NCBI GenBank assembly: GCA_027485285.1
Contig: JAIXRH010000090.1
Location: 1-49,781, forward strand
Origin: Comamonadaceae bacterium
Lineage (GTDB): Bacteria; Pseudomonadota; Gammaproteobacteria; Burkholderiales; Burkholderiaceae_C
DNA: 49,781 bases
Direction of reading: 5' to 3'
Part shown: piece after piece, positions 29,775 to 37,366 of the stretch
How positions within the stretch are numbered: the stretch's first letter is position 1
How the letters are laid out: each line of letters begins with the position of its first letter
Position numbers and translations under genes: made by a program
Notes under the pieces: model-generated
Databases searched by the model: none
What the model saw: the letters and a program-made list of their open reading frames with translations, nothing else
Told to the model about the DNA's origin: nothing

Positions 29775-30686
29775 TTAACGTGGCAGCGTGAGCAGCGGAA
29801 TGTCTTTGCGGCTGGCCAGTGTGTCTAGCTGTGCGCGGGTTTGTGTGGCTAAAAACTGAGCTATGCCCTCGTGGGTGCTGCGTTTTTGCATTTGCTTGGC
29901 GGCTTGAGTCGGCAAACCTGCCGCTTCACACAAACGCACAGCAAAGTGCGGCTCTAGAGCGGCCAAGGCCACGCGCCCGTTTTTGCAGGGGTAGACCTTG
30001 TAGCCAGCGTGCGCGCCGCCCACATCGCCAGTCGGCGTTGTGAGGCCCCATCTTCGGGGCAGGGCGAGAAAGGCTGAGGCTTGGCTCAAAGCCACTTCAT
30101 GAAACACACCTTTGCCTTGTGATCGGCCAGGGCGTTGGCGCAACATCAACGCTTGCAAGACCGCCTCCGTGGTGAACAGCGCGCCACCCATGTCGGCATA
30201 CAGGCTTGCAGGCATGTCCAGGCCATTCACCAAACCACTCTCGGCTTGGTACGTCAGGTCGTGCCCAGCTTCTTCCGCGCGTTCTCTCGGCGCGCCCACG
30301 ATGCTCACCATGCACATGGCAGGGTAGCGCTGATGTAGATCTCTCCAAGCCAAACCCAACTTGACCAAAGCCAAAGGACGGAAGGATGTGATGAGCACAT
30401 CGGTTTGCGCGAGTTGCTTGTGCAGTGCCGCTTGGCCGCGTTCTGATTTCAAGTCCGCCTGCAACACCTTTAAGCCCTTGTGCATTTCTTCATAAGCCGA
30501 GGGCTTGTAGATCCCCATGGGATCTGCGGTGCGTTTGCCATCAGGCGCAAGTGGTTCTAGCTTGGTGCACTGAGCTCCCATGGTCTGTAGCCGCATGGCA
30601 GCGGCTGGGCCTGGCAGGTTCAAGGCCAAAGTGAGAACGCGCACCCCTTTCAGGGGACGCATTGATGTGACTTTAGAGGAAGGCAT
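29775..30686 (-). CDS. CaiB/BaiF family CoA-transferase or acyl-CoA racemase, short form
   Basis: A protein of about 303 residues with the family III CoA-transferase N-terminal fold (RPLKGVRVLTLALNLPGPAA) and the conserved Asp in GHDLTYQAESGLV, the position that carries the catalytic Asp in alpha-methylacyl-CoA racemase and formyl-CoA transferase. It ends with LASRKDIPLLTLPR, corresponding to the point where AMACR still has about 80 residues, so a C-terminal segment is missing compared with that relative. Two starts are plausible, ATG 30686 and ATG 30662 (MRPLKGV); neither has a good SD. The frame continues upstream antisense through both tRNA genes, which is not coding. The substrate is unknown. 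Confidence 0.82.
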   Translation of the reverse strand: MPSSKVTSMRPLKGVRVLTLALNLPGPAAAMRLQTMGAQCTKLEPLAPDGKRTADPMGIYKPSAYEEMHKGLKVLQADLKSERGQAALHKQLAQTDVLITSFRPLALVKLGLAWRDLHQRYPAMCMVSIVGAPRERAEEAGHDLTYQAESGLVNGLDMPASLYADMGGALFTTEAVLQALMLRQRPGRSQGKGVFHEVALSQASAFLALPRRWGLTTPTGDVGGAHAGYKVYPCKNGRVALAALEPHFAVRLCEAAGLPTQAAKQMQKRSTHEGIAQFLATQTRAQLDTLASRKDIPLLTLPR

Positions 30687-30715
30687 CGAACCATTATGAG
30701 TTAGAATATTTGAAT

Positions 30716-30792
<77 letters not shown>

Positions 30793-30800
30793 AAAAAGCA

Positions 30801-30830
30801 AAAAAGGCCTCGAATTTCGAGGCCTTTTTT
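30801..30830 (+). terminator. Intrinsic terminator between tRNA-Pro and tRNA-Arg
   Basis: GGCCTCGA/TCGAGGCC stem with a three-base loop, flanked by A and T runs. It lies nine bases after tRNA-Pro and six before tRNA-Arg, so the two tRNAs may not form one simple transcript. Confidence 0.8.
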
Positions 30831-30835
30831 CATTT

Positions 30836-30912
30836 CTGTCCGTAGCTCAGTTGGATAGAGCAACAACCTTCTAAGTTGTGGGTCACAGGTTCGATTCCTG
30901 TCGGACAGGCCA
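30836..30912 (+). tRNA. tRNA-Arg(TCT): tRNA-Arg (anticodon TCT)
   Basis: The acceptor CTGTCCG/CGGACAG, D-arm GCTCAG...GAGC, anticodon loop CTTCTAA (TCT), T-loop GGTTCGATTCC and encoded GCCA end fill 77 bases. It decodes AGA and AGG, rare codons in this genome. Confidence 0.97.
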
Positions 30913-30929
30913 ATTTTCAAAGCAAGTGC

Positions 30930-31826
30930 TTAGTTGAACAGCCAATCTGGGTTCAACACCACGTAGCAGTGCTTTTCCCCCAGCAGTTGGCCTTCAGGGC
31001 TCACACAGAAGTTGGCGCGGCGAAACTTCTTCTCATCCGTGAGTACGTAGGAGCGATACAACTCTTTGCTCTTTTTGCCAGTCTTGTCTTTGGGGTGCAG
31101 CATCATCAGGCGCGTGGAGCCGCATTCGCCTTTTTTGATACACGCCTTCTCAGCCTTGTCATCCACATAAAACTCAATGTAGATGGAGCCCGGAAATTTT
31201 GTATTGGCTTTGGCCACCTTGATCATGCAAGGCATGTCTTGGGCGCGAGGAAGGCCCATGCGGTCAGCAAACGTGTTCATTTCGGCCAGCACGGTGTCGC
31301 GGTACTTGGCTTTGATGGTCTTGTGACACACAAAATAATCGGCGTAGGTGTTGGTAAACGCCACCGGCGTGAACGGGCGGTTGTTGACATCGAGTTTGAT
31401 CACCGCCGCGTCATAGACGGCGCTGTAAGCAGGGGCTTCTGACTTTTTTGCATCTTTTTTAGGGCTACCGCTGTGGCCATCGTCTTTTTTCTTTTCGTCT
31501 TTCTTTGGCTCGGCGCTATGACCGTCGTCCTTCTTCTCTTCCTTTTTAGCATCGTCTTTTTTTCCAGAGTCTTCCTTCTTGGGTTGCTCTGGCGGTGCAG
31601 GAAAAGGTGCTTTAGGAACAGGCTCGGGTTCCTCAAACTTAGGTTTGGCCACTCGCTTGTAAACGTTGCCGCGACGACCCAATTCGCCTGCTTCTTCCAC
31701 GTAGATGATTTTGGGCTCTTCCTTCACTTCCGGCTTTTTGGGAGGATCGCTGGCCCACGCTGGCATGCCAATTAGGCTTGTCAGTCCAAGAGAGAAGGCA
31801 AGGATGGTGGAAGTAGAAAAACGCAT
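30930..31826 (-). CDS. Secreted six-cysteine protein with charged linker (unknown function)
   Basis: I do not recognise this family. The protein (about 298 residues from ATG 31826) has a signal peptide (MRFSTSTILAFSLGLTSLIG, cut near AWA-SD), then a Pro/Lys/Glu-rich region (about 25-90) and a Lys/Asp/Glu-rich low-complexity stretch with two KKDDGHS repeats. The C-terminal domain of about 140 residues has six cysteines (FVC, MPC, KAC, GEC, NFC, KHC) and aligns along its length with the next gene: DYF-x-C, AEMN-x-FA, I-x-I-x2-YV, PKD, LYRSY and CYVV are shared. The even cysteine count suggests three disulfides in the periplasm. A TTG at 31850 could be an alternative start; AGGG lies unusually close to 31826. 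It ends 17 bases from tRNA-Arg. Confidence 0.82.
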   Translation of the reverse strand: MRFSTSTILAFSLGLTSLIGMPAWASDPPKKPEVKEEPKIIYVEEAGELGRRGNVYKRVAKPKFEEPEPVPKAPFPAPPEQPKKEDSGKKDDAKKEEKKDDGHSAEPKKDEKKKDDGHSGSPKKDAKKSEAPAYSAVYDAAVIKLDVNNRPFTPVAFTNTYADYFVCHKTIKAKYRDTVLAEMNTFADRMGLPRAQDMPCMIKVAKANTKFPGSIYIEFYVDDKAEKACIKKGECGSTRLMMLHPKDKTGKKSKELYRSYVLTDEKKFRRANFCVSPEGQLLGEKHCYVVLNPDWLFN

Positions 31827-31883
31827 ATCCCTAGAAGATCGGCTTTTCAAGGTGGGGCTTTAGCACCGATGGCCAAAAAGGCT

Positions 31884-32444
31884 TTATTGAACGGTGTAAC
31901 AGGTGGTGTCGGTGTGGAGCTTGCCTTTGTCGGTCACGCATTGCTGAGAAATCAGCTTTCGAGACATGTCAGACAAAAAGTAAGAGCGGTACAACACCGT
32001 GTCTTTCGGGATCAGGCTGATGCTGCGAAACACCGGGCATTGCTCATTGCGCACGCAGGCGTTCAGACGTTGTTCATTCACGTACAAATGGATATTGATG
32101 CGCCCAGGCGTTAGGCTTTTGTCCGTGCCAATGCTCACCACACAGGCATCGCCTTTGACGAACGGCAGATCGACCAATTCGGCAAAGTAGTTCATCTCAG
32201 CCACCAGCAGCTCACGAAACCAAGGTGCAACGATGCCTTTGCAATCGAAGTAGTCAAGCTTGGTGGTGTGTACCAAGATTTCAGAATAGGGACGATTTTT
32301 AGGTCCCAGAAGCAGCATGGGCTCAGCGCCAGATTGAGGTGGGCGAGCCAATAGGGCGCGTGATGCGGCGGGTTTGTCTTGCGCGAGCACGCCTGTCCAC
32401 ACAGTCAGGAGCAGGCAGGTCAACAGGAAAAACTTTTTAAACAT
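31884..32444 (-). CDS. Secreted six-cysteine protein, paralog of the downstream gene
   Basis: A 186-residue protein of unknown family with a clear signal peptide (MFKKFFLLTCLLLTVWTGVLA). The mature part is essentially one copy of the six-cysteine domain found at the C-terminus of the neighbouring gene on the same strand (57 bases downstream): FDC, DAC, NAC, EQC, QQC and TTC align with the six cysteines there, and PKD and LYRSY are conserved. It lacks the Lys/Asp-rich linker. The pair seems to stem from a tandem duplication, with later insertion of the linker in the other copy. It is divergent from a lipoprotein gene with 104 bases between starts. Confidence 0.85.
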   Translation of the reverse strand: MFKKFFLLTCLLLTVWTGVLAQDKPAASRALLARPPQSGAEPMLLLGPKNRPYSEILVHTTKLDYFDCKGIVAPWFRELLVAEMNYFAELVDLPFVKGDACVVSIGTDKSLTPGRINIHLYVNEQRLNACVRNEQCPVFRSISLIPKDTVLYRSYFLSDMSRKLISQQCVTDKGKLHTDTTCYTVQ

Positions 32445-32548
32445 GACGGAACTATCAATCGGTTACAACGGTGTCAACTTTATCAGTTTGTGGTTTGAAA
32501 TTCTCATGAGATCAAGTAAAGTGAAGTTGCACCGATTAAACAAAATAC

Positions 32549-33472
32549 ATGAAGAACAAACTAACGCAATTGATGTTTTTGTTGCTGCTCGCCTTGTCAG
32601 GTTGCGGCGGCGGAAGTGGGTCCAACACTTCAAATGGGGCATCTTCAACCATTGCAGCGAAAACCATCACACTTTTTGACACAGGGGCTGTGACCATGAG
32701 CCTGCCTAAGTTGATGGCTTTCTCAGGCAATGGTTTGTTAACCGTGGCGATTCAGGATTCTGGTCGCGTGGACACTTTTGATGTCAACACAGGGGGCAGG
32801 GTCAGTTCTTTTGCCGTGAAGGACCCCATTGGTGTCTCTGTCAAAACAGACCCACTCACCGGTGCTGCTTCGGTTTATTACTCAGCAGGTTCTGGTATTT
32901 ACACGGGTGGTGATGGTTCAAGTGTTGTTTCCAATGTAGGCGGCAATTACTACGGGCTTGCCTTTTTGTCGTCGACTGAGTTTTATGTTGGAAACATTTC
33001 TGGCAGTGGGGCCGTGGTGAAGTACACCTCGGCTTCTATCAATCCGCAAGCCACGATCACGGGTTTTTCAGGCTTTCCTTCCGCATTGATTGCGCACAAT
33101 GGCTTTATTTATGCAACATTGACCGATGGAAAAATTGCAAAAATCAATCCCGCTAACGCTTCGTACACCTATGTCGCATGGGGCGCATTTGAGAACCCCA
33201 ATGGGATTGCGATCGATGGGGATTACGCATATGTTGCGAACAACGGCCCAAACAACAATGGTGTGGGTGGCTACATCACCAGAACCAAAATGAGTGATGG
33301 AACTTCTGAGCGCTTTGTCAGTGACTCGACAGGCATTTGGCAAACAGCGTCACAAGGATTTTGCAGCCCCACAGGGCTTGCTGTTTATGGCGGTTATCTT
33401 TATGTCAGCAACGGAACGTGTCCTTCCAATGACGGCAATAAAAATAAAATTTTAAAAGTGAAATTGCCCTAG
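32549..33472 (+). CDS. Lipoprotein with NHL/beta-propeller-like repeats
   Basis: A 307-residue predicted lipoprotein. The signal peptide MKNKLTQLMFLLLLALSGC ends in a lipobox (LSGC), followed by a Gly/Ser linker. The mature chain has repeating units of beta-propeller type, such as GLLTVAIQDSGRVDTFDV, GFIYATLTDGKIAKINP, NPNGIAIDGDYAYVANN and SPTGLAVYGGYLYVSNG; the PxGIAIDGxxxYVAN pattern is NHL-like. About five or six blades are likely. It should be anchored to a membrane facing the periplasm. Ligand and role are unknown. Base composition is lower in G+C than its neighbours, which hints at faster evolution or transfer. It stands divergent from the six-cysteine pair. Confidence 0.82.
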   Translation: MKNKLTQLMFLLLLALSGCGGGSGSNTSNGASSTIAAKTITLFDTGAVTMSLPKLMAFSGNGLLTVAIQDSGRVDTFDVNTGGRVSSFAVKDPIGVSVKTDPLTGAASVYYSAGSGIYTGGDGSSVVSNVGGNYYGLAFLSSTEFYVGNISGSGAVVKYTSASINPQATITGFSGFPSALIAHNGFIYATLTDGKIAKINPANASYTYVAWGAFENPNGIAIDGDYAYVANNGPNNNGVGGYITRTKMSDGTSERFVSDSTGIWQTASQGFCSPTGLAVYGGYLYVSNGTCPSNDGNKNKILKVKLP

Positions 33473-33479
33473 GTGGCCT

Positions 33480-34184
33480 TCAGCGCTTAGCAAACTGCGT
33501 CGCCCCAAACAACACCTCTTTCGCCTTGTCGTCGTACAAAGGCTTGCGCAAATCAGCCAACACCTCCACACCTCGCTGCACCGCGGGGCGAGCGGCAATC
33601 AAATCAAACCACGCTTTGAGGTGAGGGTAGTCCGCCCAATCAATGCCTTGGTTTTGCCAGCTGCGTAACCACGGGAAGATGGCGATATCGGCAATGCTGT
33701 AGGTGCTGCCTGCGATGAACTTGGTTTTTTGCAGTTGCTTGTCCATCACGCCGTACAAGCGCTTGGCTTCGTTGGTGTAGCGGTTGTAAGCGTATTCCAC
33801 CCGCTCTGGCGCGTAAATGCGAAAGTGGTGCGCTTGGCCCAACATGGGGCCAACGCCGCCCATTTGAAACATCAACCATTGCAGCACTTCAAACTTGGCG
33901 CGGTCGCTCTTGGGTAAGAACTTGCCCGTCTTAGAGGCGAGGTACAACAAAATGGCGCCCGACTCAAACACGTGCATGGGTTTGCCATCCGGCCCGTGCG
34001 GATCGACGAGGGCCGGGATTTTGTTGTTGGGGCTGATCTTTAAAAACTCGGGTGTGAACTGGTCACCCTTGCCAATGTTGATGGGGTGTGCCAGCCAGTC
34101 GCGGCCTAGGCGCAAACCACACTCCTCCAACATGATGTGCACTTTGTGGCCATTGGGCGTTGCCCATGAGTAAACGTCAATCAT
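33480..34184 (-). CDS. Glutathione S-transferase, YghU/YfcG-like (Nu class)
   Basis: A 234-residue GST. The thioredoxin-fold N-terminus has [20 protein letters not shown], with the T-P-N-G pattern of Nu-class enzymes, and NNKIPALVD with the cis-Pro, then [11 protein letters not shown] for the glutathione gamma-Glu site. The helical C-terminal domain has [17 protein letters not shown]. Nu-class GSTs often show disulfide-bond reductase activity. It overlaps the acyl-CoA dehydrogenase gene by four bases (ATGA), so the two are coupled and are the last genes of a crp-kinase-dehydrogenase-GST unit. Confidence 0.93.
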   Translation of the reverse strand: MIDVYSWATPNGHKVHIMLEECGLRLGRDWLAHPINIGKGDQFTPEFLKISPNNKIPALVDPHGPDGKPMHVFESGAILLYLASKTGKFLPKSDRAKFEVLQWLMFQMGGVGPMLGQAHHFRIYAPERVEYAYNRYTNEAKRLYGVMDKQLQKTKFIAGSTYSIADIAIFPWLRSWQNQGIDWADYPHLKAWFDLIAARPAVQRGVEVLADLRKPLYDDKAKEVLFGATQFAKR

Positions 34185-35422
34185 TGGTGTTCCTTTTCTG
34201 CCTCGACGATGTGTCTGGCAAGCTCGAGTTTAGCGATGGATTGACGGTGCACCTCATCTGGGCCATCGGCCAAGCGCAACCAGCGTTGCGTGGAGTAAGC
34301 ATAGGCCAGTGGAAAATCGTCCGAAACACCAGCTGCACCGTGCGCTTGTATAGCCCAGTCGATCACTTGGCTGGCCATGTTGGGTGCAATCACCTTGATC
34401 ATGGCAATCTCAGCACGTGCGTCCTTGTTGCCCACGGTGTCCATCTTGTAGGCGGCTTTGAGGGTCAGCAAACGGGCTTGTTCAATCATGATGCGTGCGT
34501 TGGCAATGCGCTCATGCCACACGCCTTGGGCGGACAAGGGTTTCCCAAAAGCCACGCGGCTGTTCAGGCGCTGGCACATCAGCTCGAGCGCGCGTTCAGC
34601 CGCACCAATCGAGCGCATGCAGTGGTGAATGCGGCCAGGTCCTAAGCGGCCTTGGGCAATCTCAAAGCCTCGGCCTTCGCCCAGCAGCAGGTTTTCAGCG
34701 GGGACACGCACATTGGTGAGGGAGACTTCCATGTGGCCATGGGGCGCGTCGTCGTAGCCAAACACGCTCAGGGGGCGAACCACTTTCACTCCGGGGGTGT
34801 GGGTGGGAACAACCACCATGCTTTGCTGGGCATGCTTGGGCGCGCTGGGGTCGGTTTTGCCCATCACGATGTACACCGCGCAGCGGGGGTCGCCCGCACC
34901 CGAGCTCCACCACTTGGTGCCATTGATCACGTATTCGTTGCCCTCGCGGACGATGCTGCATTGAATGTTGGTGGCATCTGACGAAGCCACAGCAGGCTCA
35001 GTCATCAAAAACGCAGAGCGAATGTCGCCGCGCAACAAAGGCTCCAGCCACTGAATTTTCAGGGCTTCGCTGGCGTAGCGCTCAAAGGTTTCCATGTTGC
35101 CGGTGTCGGGGGCTGAGGAGTTAAACACCTCGGCAGCAAACGACACGCGGCCCATGATTTCGCATAAAGGTGCGTATTCCAAATTGCTCAGGCCATTGGG
35201 TACACGCGGGCTGTGAGGGATGAACAAATTCCATAAACCGGCGGCACGGGCCTTGGGCTTGAGTTCTTCCACAAGCGCTGTGGGCACCCAAGCATTGCCC
35301 TTGGCGCGGTTGGCTGCAATCTCTTCAAAGAAGCGTTGTTCATTGGGGTAAATGTGCGCGTCCATGAAGGCAAGCAGGCGAGCCTGAAGGTCTTTGACTT
35401 TGTCGCTGTAATCAAAATTCAT
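34181..35422 (-). CDS. Acyl-CoA dehydrogenase, ACAD10/11 (LvaC)-like
   Basis: A 413-residue FAD enzyme of the acyl-CoA dehydrogenase family. The middle domain has [17 protein letters not shown] and [14 protein letters not shown] (FAD binding); the C-terminal helical domain has [25 protein letters not shown] and ends near [11 protein letters not shown]. The form is that of the dehydrogenase part of ACAD10/ACAD11 and of bacterial LvaC-like proteins. The gene next to it encodes the matching APH-like kinase. In the characterised systems the kinase phosphorylates a 4-hydroxyacyl-CoA and the dehydrogenase-like partner removes phosphate to give the enoyl-CoA. Assigning that role here is inference. 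Confidence 0.9.
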   Translation of the reverse strand: MNFDYSDKVKDLQARLLAFMDAHIYPNEQRFFEEIAANRAKGNAWVPTALVEELKPKARAAGLWNLFIPHSPRVPNGLSNLEYAPLCEIMGRVSFAAEVFNSSAPDTGNMETFERYASEALKIQWLEPLLRGDIRSAFLMTEPAVASSDATNIQCSIVREGNEYVINGTKWWSSGAGDPRCAVYIVMGKTDPSAPKHAQQSMVVVPTHTPGVKVVRPLSVFGYDDAPHGHMEVSLTNVRVPAENLLLGEGRGFEIAQGRLGPGRIHHCMRSIGAAERALELMCQRLNSRVAFGKPLSAQGVWHERIANARIMIEQARLLTLKAAYKMDTVGNKDARAEIAMIKVIAPNMASQVIDWAIQAHGAAGVSDDFPLAYAYSTQRWLRLADGPDEVHRQSIAKLELARHIVEAEKEHQ

Positions 35423-35446
35423 GTGGTGGTTTCCTTGTTGATTTTT

Positions 35447-36529
35447 TCAGGCTTGCTGTGCAAATTGCCAGGCCAGCTTTGCCATGGGACGGGCCCCCGC
35501 GGCGTTGGCTTTGGCCTCTTCGCTGGATGCTGTACCGGCTTCCACGCGTTTGGCAATGCCTTGCAAAATGGCTGCGATGCGGAACATGTTGTAGGCCAAG
35601 TAAAAGTTCCAGTCGGTTTTCAAGTCTGCCGGGGTGGCTAAGCCTGTGCGGTCGCAATAGCGGTGGATGTTTTCGCTCTCGCTGGGTATGCCCAGCGCCG
35701 CAATGTCCACACCGCCAATGCCCCTGAAGGTGCCTGGCGGGATGTGCCAGCCCATGCAGAGGTAGCTGAAGTCAGCCAGCGGATGTCCGAGGGTGGAGAG
35801 TTCCCAATCGAGCACGGCCAACACGCGTGGCTCGGTGGGGTGAAACATGAGATTGTCCAGTCGGTAGTCACCGTGCACGATGCTCACCTTGCTGGCGTCC
35901 AGAGCACCAGCAGGCATGTTGGCGGGCAGCCAGTCCATGAGCTGGTCCATCTCAGGAATGGGCTGGGTGGCAGAGGCCACATATTGCTTGCTCCAGCGAG
36001 CTATTTGGCGCTCAAAGTAATTGCCAGGTCGGCCGTAGCCCTCTAGTCCACATTCAGCAAACTTCACCGTGTGCAGCGCCGCCATGACGCGGTTCATTTC
36101 GTCGTAAATGGCCCCGCGCTCAGTGCGATTCATACCGGGCAGCGTTTGGTCCCACAGCACACGGCCTTGCACAAACGCCATCACATAAAAAGCGCGACCG
36201 ATGATGGACTCGTCTTCGCACAGCACATGCATGTCGGGTACGGGCACATCAGTGCCTTGCAAGCCTTGCATGACTTTGAATTCACGTTCAATCGCATGGG
36301 CCGACGGCAGCAGCTTCGCCACAGGGCCGGGCTTGGTGCGCAGCACGTAGCTGCGTTTGGGCGTGATGAGTTGGTAGGTGGGGTTGGATTGCCCGCCTTT
36401 GAAGGTCTTTAGTGAGAGTGGGCCCTCAAACCCAGGCAGGTGGGCGATGAGCCATGTGGTCAACGCTGCCGTGTCTAGGCTGTGCGCCGTGTGCATGGGC
36501 TGGGATGTTGCTGTGTCGTCCCGGCTCAT
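35447..36529 (-). CDS. APH-family kinase, ACAD10/11 N-terminal (LvaA)-like
   Basis: A 360-residue kinase-fold protein of the aminoglycoside phosphotransferase family. The catalytic loop is IVHGDYRLDNLMFHP, with the catalytic Asp in HGD and metal-binding Asn, followed by LAVLDWELSTLGHPLADFSY, where LDWE holds the Asp of the DFG equivalent. This wording is the one seen in the kinase part of ACAD10/11 and LvaA, not in antibiotic-modifying enzymes. It lies 24 bases upstream of the acyl-CoA dehydrogenase gene. A role in hydroxyacyl-CoA catabolism is more likely than drug resistance. Start ATG at 36529. Confidence 0.9.
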   Translation of the reverse strand: MSRDDTATSQPMHTAHSLDTAALTTWLIAHLPGFEGPLSLKTFKGGQSNPTYQLITPKRSYVLRTKPGPVAKLLPSAHAIEREFKVMQGLQGTDVPVPDMHVLCEDESIIGRAFYVMAFVQGRVLWDQTLPGMNRTERGAIYDEMNRVMAALHTVKFAECGLEGYGRPGNYFERQIARWSKQYVASATQPIPEMDQLMDWLPANMPAGALDASKVSIVHGDYRLDNLMFHPTEPRVLAVLDWELSTLGHPLADFSYLCMGWHIPPGTFRGIGGVDIAALGIPSESENIHRYCDRTGLATPADLKTDWNFYLAYNMFRIAAILQGIAKRVEAGTASSEEAKANAAGARPMAKLAWQFAQQA

Positions 36530-36542
36530 GCGTGGGCTCCTG

Positions 36543-37262
36543 TCAGTGGTCGGCTTCGGTGATGAGCATCAAAGCGTTGCGATTGCGAATCACTAGACCG
36601 CCTTGTTCGATGCGGATGGCTTGCTCGCGCTCCATGGCTTTGAGTTCTTGGTTCACCCGTTGGCGCGAAGCGCCCAAGAGTTGGGCCAATTCTTCTTGTG
36701 CCAAATGCAAACCAATGCGGACTTCTTGACCATTGTTCAAGCAAGGAACGCCATAACTGCGTGCCAAGTGCAGCAGCTGCTTGGCCAAGCGCGAACGCAA
36801 GGGCAGGGTGTTGAGGTCTTCCACCAAACCAAACAGCTGGCGAATGCGACGGGCCTGCAAGCGCAACATGGCTTCGTAAAACTCCACATGTTGGCTCAGA
36901 ATTTTTTGAAAGTCCGCTTTGGCCACGCACAAAATTGTGGTCTCGCCATGTGCGTACACATCGTGTGTGCGACGGTCCCCGTCCAGAATCGCCACGTCGC
37001 CAAACCAAATGCCCGGCTCCACATAGGTGAAGGTGATTTGCTTGCCCGACAGCGAGGTGGAGCTCACACGCACTGCGCCACGCGCACACGCCATCCACTC
37101 TTCGGCTGGGTCGCCGCGAGCGGCGATCAAGTCGCTGTCTTTGCATCTTTTGACATAAGCGCATCGAAGAATGTCGTGTCGTAAGGAAGGTGAGAGGGAA
37201 GAGAACCAACGTCCAGCGTTGATGGCCTCGCGTTCTTCGATGTTAAGAATTGGATCGTCCAT
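36543..37262 (-). CDS. Crp/Fnr-family transcriptional regulator
   Basis: A 239-residue regulator with a cyclic-nucleotide-binding-like domain (about 20-140; GIWFGDVAILDGDRRTHDVYA) and a C-terminal winged HTH (about 165-235) with LAQEELAQLLGASRQRVNQE as recognition region. The FNR cysteine pattern is absent, so it is not an oxygen-sensing FNR. It is the first gene of the unit with the APH-like kinase (13 bases away), the dehydrogenase and the GST, and so is the likely local regulator. A perfect inverted repeat lies 12 bases upstream of its start. Confidence 0.92.
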   Translation of the reverse strand: MDDPILNIEEREAINAGRWFSSLSPSLRHDILRCAYVKRCKDSDLIAARGDPAEEWMACARGAVRVSSTSLSGKQITFTYVEPGIWFGDVAILDGDRRTHDVYAHGETTILCVAKADFQKILSQHVEFYEAMLRLQARRIRQLFGLVEDLNTLPLRSRLAKQLLHLARSYGVPCLNNGQEVRIGLHLAQEELAQLLGASRQRVNQELKAMEREQAIRIEQGGLVIRNRNALMLITEADH

Positions 37263-37274
37263 AGCCTGTCTTTT

Positions 37275-37304
37275 GTGTGACCTGAAATTGAAAGTTTGTC
37301 ACAC
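37275..37304. promoter_or_regulatory. Inverted repeat upstream of the Crp/Fnr gene (candidate operator)
   Basis: GTGTGAC (37275-37281) and GTCACAC (37298-37304) form a perfect 7-base inverted repeat with 16 bases between. The half-site TGTGA resembles CRP-family half-sites, but the spacing is not the usual six bases. It lies 12 bases upstream of the regulator gene. Confidence 0.45.
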
Positions 37305-37332
37305 GCGAGACCTACCGACATGGGGTCTCGCG
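37304..37332. repeat. Stem-loop after the D-2-hydroxyacid dehydrogenase gene
   Basis: CGCGAGACC (37304-37312) pairs perfectly with GGTCTCGCG (37324-37332) over an 11-base loop. There is no T-run, so it is not a standard terminator. It shares its first base with the inverted repeat next to it. Confidence 0.5.
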
Positions 37333-37366
37333 CGTAAAGAAATCTTGGTGGGTGTGAAATTAAATT

